This document shows positions 26,334 to 34,733 of a stretch of 64,000 nucleotides of DNA, piece after piece. This stretch comes from Lachnospiraceae bacterium (GTDB lineage Bacteria; Bacillota; Clostridia; Lachnospirales; Lachnospiraceae). Position 1 is the first letter of the stretch; each line of letters starts with the position of its first letter. The notes beneath the pieces are model-generated. The model had not been told where the DNA came from. It searched no databases and saw only the letters and a list, made by a program, of their open reading frames with translations. The stretch lies in NCBI GenBank assembly GCA_017618075.1, contig JAFZUY010000025.1:1-64000 (forward strand), read 5' to 3'. A program made the position numbers and the translations under genes.

Positions 26334-26645
26334 ATGCGCGGCATAAAAGATTCAAAATTGAAAATCGCTGCAGGTATCATCGTCATGATGATGCTTTTAT
26401 ATATTATTTTCTCCACATTCTTTATTTCACTGGAAGCAAACCATCATTGCGAGGATGAGGAAAACTGTCCGATATGTGTATGCATGCAGATATGTCAGAA
26501 TACTCTGCATCAGATCTCGGATACTGCCTTAACCTGCGTGGCAGTGTTTGTTCCCGCTCTTTTAGTTTTAGGTGTTTCGTTTACTGCATCTTTATACCTC
26601 ATAAAAGAAACACCCGTCACAAACAAAATCCGACTTAACAATTGA
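26334..26645 (+). CDS. Small cysteine- and histidine-containing membrane protein
   Basis: A 103-residue protein with two hydrophobic segments (about 12-32 and 66-90). Between them lies an extracytoplasmic loop NHHCEDEENCPICVCMQIC with His and several Cys residues that could bind metal. I do not recognise a named family. It is the first gene of an operon with a ZnuA-like metal-binding lipoprotein and another lipoprotein, so a role in metal homeostasis is a reasonable inference. The start follows AAGGAG. Confidence 0.6.
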   Translation: MRGIKDSKLKIAAGIIVMMMLLYIIFSTFFISLEANHHCEDEENCPICVCMQICQNTLHQISDTALTCVAVFVPALLVLGVSFTASLYLIKETPVTNKIRLNN

Positions 26646-26727
26646 ATATAACCTTCGTTTGATGACAGATTTGCAGGGCATACTCTGTCTTTTTTACGTA
26701 CCTTTATTTACTCACGGAGGTTTTAAC

Positions 26728-27708
26728 ATGAAAAAAATATTAGCGTTTTTATTAACTGTTTTGGCGGCAGTCTGCCTTACTGCCTGCGGAAGTGTAAACA
26801 ACTCAAAGGCAGACGATAAAATTCAGATTGTAACAACGATTTTCCCCGAATATGACTGGGTTAAGAATGTTTTAGGAGAAAATCCCGCAAATGCGGAAGT
26901 TACATTACTTCTTGACAACGGAGTGGATCTTCACAGCTACCAGCCCACAGTGGATGACATTATGAAAATCACATCCGCTGATTTGTTTATTTATGTCGGC
27001 GGAGAATCCGACGAATGGGTTGACGATATTTTAAAGCAGTCCGAAAACAAAGACCTTATAGTAATTAATCTGATGGAAGAACTCGGAGATGCCGCCAAAG
27101 AGGAAGAAATCATCGAAGGCATGGAATGTGAGGAAGAAGAGGAAGAAGGAGAGGAAGGCGAAGAAGAAGTCGAATACGACGAACATGTATGGCTTTCCTT
27201 AAAAGATGCGGCTCTTTTCGTTAACAGCATCGATGCAGCAATGGAAACGATAGATTCAAAGAATGCGGCAGTTTATAAGGCAAACGCAGATGCATATATT
27301 TCAAAACTAAATGCCCTTGATATGGAATACGAAAAAGCAGTTTCCGAGGCGAATGTAAAGACACTTCTTTTCGGAGACCGTTTTCCTTTCAGATATCTCG
27401 TGGATGATTACGGCCTTTCTTACTATGCAGCATTTGTAGGCTGCTCCACGGAAACCGAAGCAAGCTTTCAGACCGTTATTTTCCTTGCTGAAAAGATGGA
27501 TGAACTCTCGCTTAAAAATGTAATGACCATCGAAGGAACGGATCATAAGATTGCTGAAACAATCATTCAGAACACTGCCGATAAAAATCAGAACATCCTT
27601 GTAATGGATTCAATGCAGTCCGTAACCTCAAAGGGTGTTGAAGAAGGCATTACATATCTTTCTATAATGGAAAGTAATCTCGAGGTTTTAAAAGAGGCTT
27701 TAAAATAG
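26728..27708 (+). CDS. ZnuA-like metal ABC transporter substrate-binding lipoprotein
   Basis: A 326-residue lipoprotein (lipobox CLTAC) of the cluster A-I family that binds zinc or manganese. Family segments are IVTTIFPEYDWVKNVLG, the metal-ligand region DLHSYQPTVDDI, DEHVWLS after the variable loop, and the C-terminal EGTDHKIAETI. The loop that is His-rich in ZnuA is here Glu-rich (about 17 acidic residues, near 130-155). The ATG at 26728 follows CGGAGG; the upstream ATG at 26659 has no site. No permease or ATPase gene follows, which is unusual. Confidence 0.85.
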   Translation: MKKILAFLLTVLAAVCLTACGSVNNSKADDKIQIVTTIFPEYDWVKNVLGENPANAEVTLLLDNGVDLHSYQPTVDDIMKITSADLFIYVGGESDEWVDDILKQSENKDLIVINLMEELGDAAKEEEIIEGMECEEEEEEGEEGEEEVEYDEHVWLSLKDAALFVNSIDAAMETIDSKNAAVYKANADAYISKLNALDMEYEKAVSEANVKTLLFGDRFPFRYLVDDYGLSYYAAFVGCSTETEASFQTVIFLAEKMDELSLKNVMTIEGTDHKIAETIIQNTADKNQNILVMDSMQSVTSKGVEEGITYLSIMESNLEVLKEALK

Positions 27709-27720
27709 GAGAAATCATAT

Positions 27721-28200
27721 ATGAAAAAATGGACTCGTATATTTCTTATAATGATACTGACCGTAATGGCTATCGGATGTATTAAAGGCGGTACTGCACA
27801 GATTGAAAGCAATGATACAGAGGCGGTAAAAACCTCGGAAGGCTCTGACGATGTTGATGTTGATTTAACAGCGATTTCAGGTATCCTTGTATATTCCGAA
27901 GTTTATAACATGATGTCAACGCCGGAGAATTATAAGGGTAAGAAAATCAAAATGGAAGGTACATATACTATTTATTTTGATGATACATATTCAACAAGAT
28001 ATGACGCCTGCATAGTGCAGGATGCAACCGCATGCTGTGCAACGGGAATAGAGTTTGAGTTATCTGATGAATTAAAGTTTCCGGACGATTATCCTGAAGA
28101 AGGAGAAACGATTACCGTTGAGGGTATTTTTGATACATACGATGAAGGCAGTTACACATACTGCACATTAAGAAACGCGAGTCTTTTAAAAGCTGAATAA
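27721..28200 (+). CDS. Small lipoprotein with a predicted OB-like domain
   Basis: A 159-residue lipoprotein (lipobox AIGC near residue 19). The mature part has a Ser/Thr/Asp linker and then a beta-rich domain with IKMEGTYTIYFDD, CIVQDATACCATG and ETITVEGIFDTYDEG. This resembles OB-fold proteins often encoded next to zinc ABC transporters. It is 12 bases downstream of the metal-binding lipoprotein. Its role is unknown; a paired Cys-Cys could bind metal. Confidence 0.65.
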   Translation: MKKWTRIFLIMILTVMAIGCIKGGTAQIESNDTEAVKTSEGSDDVDVDLTAISGILVYSEVYNMMSTPENYKGKKIKMEGTYTIYFDDTYSTRYDACIVQDATACCATGIEFELSDELKFPDDYPEEGETITVEGIFDTYDEGSYTYCTLRNASLLKAE

Positions 28201-28216
28201 TAATTATCTTTTATGA

Positions 28217-28247
28217 GGGCGGGAGATTTGTTCTCCTGTCCTTTTTT
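28217..28247 (+). terminator. Terminator after the metal lipoprotein operon
   Basis: A 10-bp stem (GGGCGGGAGA/TCTCCTGTCC, two G-T pairs) with a five-base loop is followed by six Ts, 17 bases after the stop codon. Confidence 0.85.
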
Positions 28248-28250
28248 AAT

Positions 28251-28279
28251 TTGAATATAATCCTGAGACATAGTAAAAT
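28251..28279 (+). promoter_or_regulatory. Promoter of the phosphoesterase gene
   Basis: TTGAAT (28251-28256) and TAAAAT (28274-28279) are exactly 17 bases apart. They lie immediately after the terminator and 22 bases before the start codon. Confidence 0.6.
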
Positions 28280-28300
28280 AGAAGAGTTGAGGGAATTCTT

Positions 28301-28888
28301 ATGAAATATTTTACAGCAGACTTACATTTTGGTGACAATGAAATAATTGAGCGTGAGTGGAGACCGTTTAAAGACATCAAAGAGTTTGAAGATGTCTTTG
28401 TCGAAAACGTAAACAATATGGCGGGAGAGGTAGACGAACTATATGTGCTCGGTGACTGGATTAATTATAATGCCGGCCATCATCCCAATCCTGACGAAGC
28501 GTTTGCCATCGTTAGGAGGCTAAATCCGAAAGTCATTCTTATAATGGGCAATGGCGAAGAGAGAGTTTTAAGAGAATTGTACGGAAACGATTTTGAGTAC
28601 ATGCGAAACAAACTTAAAAATCATGGCTTTTATGATGTTTTAAAAGATGCGGATGTAGAGATTGGCGGTATTAAGTTCCATCTTATTCACCGTCCCGTAG
28701 ATCATAAAAAAGACTGCCTGAATCTTTTCGCACATACGCACAGAGGAACTGGTCTCTGGAAGCCGTTCGGATTTAATGTCTGTGCGGATTTAAACTACTT
28801 CAGGCCTTTCACGGAAGATAATATTTTGTCAATGGTTAAGACAAAAAATAATTACTGGGACAAGGACCCCGACACCAATTGCATGTAA
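28301..28888 (+). CDS. Calcineurin-like metallophosphoesterase
   Basis: A 195-residue protein with the metallophosphoesterase motifs D-x-H at the start (TADLHFGD), GDW near 50, GNGEE in place of the GNH(D/E) motif near 87, HRP near 125 and HTHRG near 145. The GNH-to-GNG change is visible. Small members of this family include phosphodiesterases of unclear substrate. No neighbour points to a substrate. Confidence 0.8.
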   Translation: MKYFTADLHFGDNEIIEREWRPFKDIKEFEDVFVENVNNMAGEVDELYVLGDWINYNAGHHPNPDEAFAIVRRLNPKVILIMGNGEERVLRELYGNDFEYMRNKLKNHGFYDVLKDADVEIGGIKFHLIHRPVDHKKDCLNLFAHTHRGTGLWKPFGFNVCADLNYFRPFTEDNILSMVKTKNNYWDKDPDTNCM

Positions 28889-28977
28889 GCACCCAAACTT
28901 CATAAAATATGAGAAATATGGTATCATAATAAGTTGAGGATTTAAAAAATCATTCGGATATTAAGGGAGAAGAAGCT

Positions 28978-29475
28978 ATGAAAACTCTGATAGTAATAGA
29001 CATGCAGAACGATTTTATCGACGGAAGCCTCGGAAGCAAAGAGGCAGTGGAAATTGTTCCTGCGGTAAAAGAAAAAATAAACGAGTACAGAGCAAACGGC
29101 GATGAAGTTATTTTTACGAGAGATACCCATCACGAGGATTATCTTAACACCAACGAAGGACATTATCTTCCCGTGGTTCACTGTATCGAAAACACAGAAG
29201 GATGGGAGATAAAGGAAGGGCTTTACTTTGAAGGCGCAGAGATTATAAATAAGCCTTCGTTCGGATATACAGGCTGGAAAGAGCGCTCATTCGATGAAAT
29301 CGAAATTATCGGACTCTGCACCGATATCTGCGTTGTTTCCAATGCGCTTATTTTAAAAGCACTTTTCCCGGAAATTAAAATATCCGTTGATTCGAAATGC
29401 TGCGCGGGAGTTACACCTGACAGCCATAACGCGGCACTTGAGACGATGAAGATGTGCCAGATAGAGATTATTTAA
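28978..29475 (+). CDS. Isochorismatase/nicotinamidase-family cysteine hydrolase
   Basis: A 165-residue hydrolase. The catalytic triad is visible as Asp8 in VIDMQNDF, a lysine in the region EIINKPSFG and the nucleophile cysteine in GLCTDICVVSNAL. Metal-binding residues typical of nicotinamidase are suggested by DTHHEDY. Nicotinamidase (PncA-like) is the best guess, but other amidases share the fold. Confidence 0.75.
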   Translation: MKTLIVIDMQNDFIDGSLGSKEAVEIVPAVKEKINEYRANGDEVIFTRDTHHEDYLNTNEGHYLPVVHCIENTEGWEIKEGLYFEGAEIINKPSFGYTGWKERSFDEIEIIGLCTDICVVSNALILKALFPEIKISVDSKCCAGVTPDSHNAALETMKMCQIEII

Positions 29476-29509
29476 GAAAGGCAGAGGAGTATTCCGTCTG
29501 AAATAAGAT

Positions 29510-31633
29510 ATGGCCAATACACCCAAAAGAAAAAAGAATAAAGTTTTAAAAATCGTAAGAAAAAATCACATCTGGGTTACAATTGCAATTTGTCTGGTAA
29601 TTGCGCTTGTTTCTGATGCTTTTATTGCTTTGTTTTCCACCGTTATAGGAGAATATTTGCTTAATTCAAAAATAGGTGAAGAATATGAAGCTGTCGCTTA
29701 TATGGCCAAACTGTATGACTATAGCAGCAATGAAGAAACCAATAACATTTTTGCCCTTCTTAATGAGGAAGGAAGAAGCTATTATATTACGGACAACCAT
29801 GGCAATGTGATTTACCAAAACGGCGAAAACACAATGGGCACCACTAACGGAATCTTAACACTATCCTTTAAAGACGAAGACGATGTTGTGGTGAAAGCTT
29901 ATCTTGATAATACCGACGAAGGAGCTTTCGTACCGAATGAGGACGGAGATTTTGTGCTCTCTGCAACCTCAATATTTTCATTTGTAGTAAAATTTTGGGC
30001 AGATACCTTCGAAAAGTCGAAAAACAACAGAAATTCGGTAGATATGCCGTTTTGGTTTGCGATAGATGTAAAGGACGGAAAACAGATTTTTTATGCTAAA
30101 ACCATTTTCAATATATCTGTTACAGACGTGATGTTTTTAGGACTTTTTATATGCATAGCGCTGGTGCTAGTCGGATGTATCATCATTCTTATGCTGATAA
30201 ATATGATTAACACTATTGTACATCAGAACAGATTGTCCAAAGTATTCTTTACGGATCCGATTACAAGAGGACACAACTGGATGTGGTTTTCTTTCCACGG
30301 TGAACAGCTTTTAAAGAAAAAAAGAAGCGCCAAAGAAACATATGCAGTACTTGATCTGGTATTCGTAAAATTCAGGAATTACTGCGTCTGCCATTCTGTT
30401 GCAGAAGGTGAGGAAATGCTTTACAGAGTGGACAGAATTGTAAAGGAAAGCCTAGGTAAAAAAGAACTCTCAGCCCATTACGCATCGGCGAACTTTGCAC
30501 TTCTTTTAAAATTTAAGGACCGCGAGGAATTAAAGGCAAGAATACAGCAGCTAATCGATAAACTCGAAAAGATTGACCAAGATCATAAATTTACTTTCCA
30601 CGTTGGCGTTTATGTGGTTGAGAATGTGAAAAATGCCAAAGGTAAGGCAATCAGAAGAAAAGATATAGATATTGAAAGAGAATACAATAATGCCTGCACG
30701 GCCAGATCAACGCTTGAAGAAAGTGATGATTCGGCTATTGCGTTCTTTGATGAAAATCTTGTGGAAGAACAAAAGTGGATTGATACTGTTATGGAAAAGC
30801 GCAGGTCTGCCATAGAAAACGAAGAATATGTGATTTATTACCAGCCTAAGTACGATCCTAAAACAAACAAACTTAGGGGTGTTGAGGCACTTATCAGATG
30901 GAATTCACCCGAGCTTGGATTCAAGTCTCCCGGAACCTTTATTCCTATCTTAGAAAAGAACGGTTTCATTCAGGATATCGATCATTATATGATTACGCAT
31001 GTTGCCAGAGACCAGAAAGCATGGCTTGATGCAGGATATGAGTGCGTTCCTGCATCCGTAAACGTTTCCAGAGCTCATTTTAGTGAAAACGACCTGGCTG
31101 AGCAGATAAGAGATGCTGTTGATGCAGAAGGCTGTCCCCGCAATCTGCTCGAGATTGAACTTACAGAAAGTGCTTTCTTTGATGACAAGAAGGCTATGAT
31201 TGATACAATTCTTAAACTCAAAGAATACGGTTTTATGGTTTCAATGGACGATTTCGGTTCAGGTTATTCGTCGCTTAATTCACTTAAGGATATGCCTCTG
31301 GATATTCTTAAACTTGATGCCGAGTTCTTCAGGGGAGATGTTAACGGTGGCAGAGGAGAGATTGTTATTTCCGAAGCCATTGCTCTGGCAAAGAGTCTTA
31401 ACATGCTCACGGTTGCAGAGGGTGTAGAATTCAAAGAGCAGGTTGACTTTTTGGCAAGCAAAGGCTGCGATATGATCCAGGGTTACTTCTTTGCAAAGCC
31501 CATGCCGGGTGAAGAATATGCAGACAAAATGAACAGAAAAGAGGGTTTTGCCGATTCTAAGGAAGAAAAAGCCCCTAAAGAAGAGACAGCAGATGAAACT
31601 CCCGAAGAACAGGAGATTTCCACTGAAAATTAA
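29510..31633 (+). CDS. Membrane c-di-GMP phosphodiesterase (degenerate GGDEF plus EAL)
   Basis: A 707-residue signalling protein. Residues ~20-45 and ~205-230 are membrane helices flanking an extracellular sensor region. A GGDEF-like domain follows (FTDPITRGHN), but the signature loop is lost (HYASANFALLL), so it cannot make c-di-GMP. The EAL domain (~425-675) keeps the catalytic residues: GVEALIRW, SVNVSR, ELTES, DDFGSGYSS, LKLD, AEGVE and QGYFFAKP. It should hydrolyse c-di-GMP to pGpG. An acidic tail rich in Glu ends the protein. The ribosome binding site is weak. No riboswitch or other c-di-GMP gene lies nearby. Confidence 0.85.
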   Translation: MANTPKRKKNKVLKIVRKNHIWVTIAICLVIALVSDAFIALFSTVIGEYLLNSKIGEEYEAVAYMAKLYDYSSNEETNNIFALLNEEGRSYYITDNHGNVIYQNGENTMGTTNGILTLSFKDEDDVVVKAYLDNTDEGAFVPNEDGDFVLSATSIFSFVVKFWADTFEKSKNNRNSVDMPFWFAIDVKDGKQIFYAKTIFNISVTDVMFLGLFICIALVLVGCIIILMLINMINTIVHQNRLSKVFFTDPITRGHNWMWFSFHGEQLLKKKRSAKETYAVLDLVFVKFRNYCVCHSVAEGEEMLYRVDRIVKESLGKKELSAHYASANFALLLKFKDREELKARIQQLIDKLEKIDQDHKFTFHVGVYVVENVKNAKGKAIRRKDIDIEREYNNACTARSTLEESDDSAIAFFDENLVEEQKWIDTVMEKRRSAIENEEYVIYYQPKYDPKTNKLRGVEALIRWNSPELGFKSPGTFIPILEKNGFIQDIDHYMITHVARDQKAWLDAGYECVPASVNVSRAHFSENDLAEQIRDAVDAEGCPRNLLEIELTESAFFDDKKAMIDTILKLKEYGFMVSMDDFGSGYSSLNSLKDMPLDILKLDAEFFRGDVNGGRGEIVISEAIALAKSLNMLTVAEGVEFKEQVDFLASKGCDMIQGYFFAKPMPGEEYADKMNRKEGFADSKEEKAPKEETADETPEEQEISTEN

Positions 31634-31664
31634 ATTTAGATTTAACATAGATTTTTGAGGTTTT

Positions 31665-32741
31665 ATGAGCAAAAAAGTGGTAGTTGGTATGTCAGGAGGC
31701 GTCGACAGCGCCGTATGTGCATATCTTTTAAAAGAAGAAGGATATGATGTTATAGGACTCACTCTTCGAAGCTGGGAATCATCAGACGGAGAAGAGAGCA
31801 GATGCTGCGAGATTGATGATGCAAAAAGCATAGCAGACCATCTCGGATTTCCTTTCCATACTTTTAACTGTATATCGGAATTTGAAGAAAAAGTTACAAA
31901 GCCTTTTATCTGTGATTATATAAACGGAATGACTCCGAATCCCTGTATCGAGTGCAACAGATACGTAAAATGGGAAAGAATGCTTTATTTTGCTAACATC
32001 CGTCAGGCTGATTTCGTTGCAACAGGCCATTATGCTTCGGTGGTTAAGCTTGATAACGGCCGTTATACCGTAAAAAAAGCAGATTTCGCAGCAAAAGATC
32101 AGACCTACATGCTTTATAAACTCTCCCAGGAGCAGCTTGCAAGAACTTTAATGCCCCTTGGAAAGTATTCAAAGGATGAAGTAAGGGAAATTGCAAGAAA
32201 AGCCGGAATAATTGTGGCAGAAAAGCCCGATTCTCAGGAAATCTGCTTTGTTCCCGACGGTGATTATGCTAATTATATAGAAAAGAACACTTCGGAATTG
32301 ATTCCGGAAGAAGGCAATTTCGTGGATGAAAAAGGCAAAATCCTCGGAAAGCACAGAGGAATCATTCATTATACCATCGGGCAGAGAAAAGGTCTTGGCA
32401 TAGCATTCGGTGTTCCTATGTTCGTAAAAGAAATACGACCGGAGACGAATGAAGTAGTTTTAAGCGAAGACAAAGCTTTGTATAATGATGAGATATTTGT
32501 AAATGATCTTAACTTCCTTAGTATAGAAGATATAAAAATGGGCGAGGAAATTCCCGCCAAGGTTAAGATCCGTTACCGCCACGACGGAGAAAATGCCATC
32601 CTTACACGTTTTAATGAAGATACGCTTCGAATCGTATTTGAAAAGCCCGTTCGCGCGGCAACCGCAGGGCAGTCTGCCGTCTTTTATGATAAAAACGACT
32701 GTGTTATCGGCGGTGGCAAGATTATCAGAAAGACATGGTAA
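31665..32741 (+). CDS. tRNA-specific 2-thiouridylase MnmA
   Basis: A 358-residue enzyme that thiolates U34 of tRNAs for Lys, Glu and Gln. It has the ATP PP-loop SGGVDS at residues 10-15, the first catalytic cysteine in NPCIECNRYVKW near 100 and the second in EICFVPDGDY near 195. The central and C-terminal beta-barrel segments (HRGIIHYTIGQRKGLG, AATAGQSAVFY) are complete. Length matches the family. The start follows GAGG. Confidence 0.94.
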   Translation: MSKKVVVGMSGGVDSAVCAYLLKEEGYDVIGLTLRSWESSDGEESRCCEIDDAKSIADHLGFPFHTFNCISEFEEKVTKPFICDYINGMTPNPCIECNRYVKWERMLYFANIRQADFVATGHYASVVKLDNGRYTVKKADFAAKDQTYMLYKLSQEQLARTLMPLGKYSKDEVREIARKAGIIVAEKPDSQEICFVPDGDYANYIEKNTSELIPEEGNFVDEKGKILGKHRGIIHYTIGQRKGLGIAFGVPMFVKEIRPETNEVVLSEDKALYNDEIFVNDLNFLSIEDIKMGEEIPAKVKIRYRHDGENAILTRFNEDTLRIVFEKPVRAATAGQSAVFYDKNDCVIGGGKIIRKTW

Positions 32742-32762
32742 TTAATTAAATAATGTAACAAC

Positions 32763-32801
32763 AAAAATATCGGTCTCGCCGGGCGTCTCCGATATTTTTT
32801 T
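32763..32801 (+). terminator. Terminator after mnmA
   Basis: An 11-bp stem AAAAATATCGG/CCGATATTTTT with a 15-base loop is followed by further Ts. The symmetric A/T flanks could work in both directions, but no minus-strand gene needs it. Confidence 0.8.
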
Positions 32802-32871
32802 AAAAAATAAAAAATTTTTGTAACATTATTAAAACCCAAGTTGTTTATCATACAGAAAGCAGGGTAGAAAG

Positions 32872-33378
32872 ATGAACAGCGCTTCCACTAAAGAGATGGA
32901 AGAGATATATCTTAAATACTGTATACCGCTTAAAAAGTATGTCGTTTCGATTTGCCGCAATCAGGACCTGGCGGACGACATAGTATCGGAAACTTTTTAC
33001 AGGGCGATTAAGAATTACGATTCTTTTACGGGTGGCAACCTATTCGCCTGGCTGTGTACGATAGCTAAGAACATATATTTCAACCACTTAAAGAAAAAAG
33101 ATAATACGAACGCATCGATAGACGATGAAAACTTCATGGAAGTGGCAGGAAACACCGATGTTGAAGCCGAAGTCATGAAGAGAGAGGAACAGAGAAAATT
33201 AGCGGAAAGCATCAATTCCCTGGCCGATGTCGAAAAAGAAGTAGTTAAGTTAAGAATCGATTCGGGACTCTCATTTAAGGAAATCGGAGATGTGCTTCAC
33301 AAAAGCGAAAACTGGGCAAGAGTAACTTTCTACCGCTCAAAAGAAAAACTGAAAGGAATGATGAATGATGAAGAATGA
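32872..33378 (+). CDS. ECF-type RNA polymerase sigma factor
   Basis: A 168-residue sigma-70 family protein with region 2 (YLKYCIPLKKYVVSICRNQDLADDIVSETFYRAI) and region 4 (LADVEKEVVKLRIDSGLSFKEIGDVL) joined by a short linker, as in extracytoplasmic-function sigma factors. It overlaps the next gene, a zinc-finger anti-sigma factor, by 14 bases. An AT-rich upstream region with the partial inverted repeat AATAATGT (32750s and 32820s) may hold an autoregulated promoter. The regulon is unknown. Confidence 0.88.
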   Translation: MNSASTKEMEEIYLKYCIPLKKYVVSICRNQDLADDIVSETFYRAIKNYDSFTGGNLFAWLCTIAKNIYFNHLKKKDNTNASIDDENFMEVAGNTDVEAEVMKREEQRKLAESINSLADVEKEVVKLRIDSGLSFKEIGDVLHKSENWARVTFYRSKEKLKGMMNDEE

Positions 33379-34129
33379 AAAATGTAGTCTCATAAAAGAT
33401 TTGCTTCCATCATACATAGATGAACTAACAAGCGAAGAAACAAAAAAGGAAATAGAAAATCATTTAAACGAATGTCCCGACTGCAAGAAAGCATATGAAT
33501 CCATGAAGGGCGATATTCCCGGCGAAAAGGAAATAGAAGACAGTGCTGAATATGACGAGAAACTGATTAAAAAAATCGGCCTTGACGTTAAGAGAAAAAA
33601 TGACAGATCGAAAGTTGGTTTTATTGTAGCGATTGTTTCGATAGTACTTCTTTTCATACTGCTTAATCTTCCTATCGTTCCAATTAGTCAGAAGAATATA
33701 TACGTTAAGATTACGAAGCCTTCACTGATGCTGGATTCTGCGGGACGAAAGTATAATAACGTAGAGGAAAATTCGGTTTTACTTTACGAGGATGAGGATG
33801 ATTTTGATGAAGTATATTTCCACAAGGTTATTTTCAAAGATTCAAGCATGGAAAATGACGGAATAATATACTATGCAACAGACAATGTTGATTTGATGAA
33901 TTTCTCCATTGTGGAAATCGATTCGAAGAAACCGATCAGAGCATACAAGACAAAGATAACAAGCTATGAAGGCAAAAACGTGATGGCTGTTTACGGCTTA
34001 AGAACTTCTGTACTCGGCAGCATTTTCGCAAGAAAAGATACAACATCCAAAGTAAACTTAGTTGATTCAAACGGAATTGAAGGAGTTTATCTTAAAAAAG
34101 GAAAGAAGCTTGAAAATATAGAATTATAA
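33365..34129 (+). CDS. Anti-sigma factor with zinc-finger and membrane anchor
   Basis: A 254-residue membrane protein. The N-terminus has the anti-sigma zinc finger (LPSYIDELTSEET, then HLNECPDCKKAY), a single membrane helix at about 80-100 (VGFIVAIVSIVLLFILL) and an extracytoplasmic sensor domain. The usual arrangement holds the sigma factor until a signal triggers release. Translational overlap with the sigma gene supports the pairing. The last six bases overlap the convergent Rrf2 gene. Confidence 0.85.
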   Translation: MMKNEKCSLIKDLLPSYIDELTSEETKKEIENHLNECPDCKKAYESMKGDIPGEKEIEDSAEYDEKLIKKIGLDVKRKNDRSKVGFIVAIVSIVLLFILLNLPIVPISQKNIYVKITKPSLMLDSAGRKYNNVEENSVLLYEDEDDFDEVYFHKVIFKDSSMENDGIIYYATDNVDLMNFSIVEIDSKKPIRAYKTKITSYEGKNVMAVYGLRTSVLGSIFARKDTTSKVNLVDSNGIEGVYLKKGKKLENIEL

Positions 34130-34519
34130 AAGGTCGGTTAATTTCTTACCATAAAAGAAATTATGCACGAGTTCACCATACTCTTTCCACAAAGGAAGAG
34201 TAATGCAGGCAGATGCTCTGGGGCATTCTTCGGCTTTCTCCGCGAGACATGCTACCGGAGCAAGTGAGCCTTCGGTTAATTCAATGATTTCGCCTACCGT
34301 ATATTCTTCGGGTTTTCTCTTTAATTTGTAACCGCCGCCTTTACCCGAAAGACTGATAAGAAGGCCGCCCTCAACAAGATCTTTTATGATTATTTCCAGA
34401 TATTTCTTGGAAATATTTTGTCTCTCCGCAATATCTTTAAGCGGAATGAAACTCTCATTATCCTGTGATGCAAGATCAATCATTATTCTAAGTGCATATC
34501 TTCCTTTTGTCGAAATCAT
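34124..34519 (-). CDS. Rrf2-family transcription regulator
   Basis: A 131-residue winged-helix regulator starting MISTKGRYALRIMIDLA, the standard Rrf2 N-terminus. The wing GKGGGYKLKR and three cysteines in ACLAEKAEECPRASAC are present, the positions that hold the iron-sulfur cluster in IscR and NsrR. It could sense Fe-S status, nitric oxide or sulfur. No isc, suf or cys genes are next to it in the window. Confidence 0.85.
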   Translation of the reverse strand: MISTKGRYALRIMIDLASQDNESFIPLKDIAERQNISKKYLEIIIKDLVEGGLLISLSGKGGGYKLKRKPEEYTVGEIIELTEGSLAPVACLAEKAEECPRASACITLPLWKEYGELVHNFFYGKKLTDLL

Positions 34520-34552
34520 ATCTGTACCCGCCTTCTCTAAAAAGAAAACTTA

Positions 34553-34583
34553 GGCGCCTGGCTCGCACAGCGTGCCCGGCTCC
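34553..34583. other. GC-rich imperfect hairpin upstream of the Rrf2 gene
   Basis: GGCGCC-t-GGC-t-CGC-aca-GCG-t-GCC-c-GGCTCC folds into a 31-base stem with a three-base loop and three evenly spaced mismatches. It lies 34 bases upstream of the Rrf2 start codon (minus strand) and is followed on the plus strand by a T-rich run. It could be a terminator or part of the Rrf2 leader. The GC content stands out from the surrounding AT-rich 200 bases. Confidence 0.5.
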
Positions 34584-34677
34584 GAAACTTTTTATTTTCC
34601 GAAAACATTATATACCCCCTAAAATAAAAAATAAAGAAAAACCTATCAAAATGATGGGTAAATTTTTAAGCAAATAA

Positions 34678-34704
34678 AAACCGGAGCCAAACTAGCTCCG
34701 GTTT
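34678..34704 (-). terminator. Terminator of the aldolase gene
   Basis: A 10-bp stem AAACCGGAGC/GCTCCGGTTT with a seven-base loop; on the minus strand it runs into a T-rich stretch. It lies 30 bases after the fba stop codon. Confidence 0.85.
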
Positions 34705-34733
34705 ATTATCTTTAGTGCTTTAAAATTCTTTAA

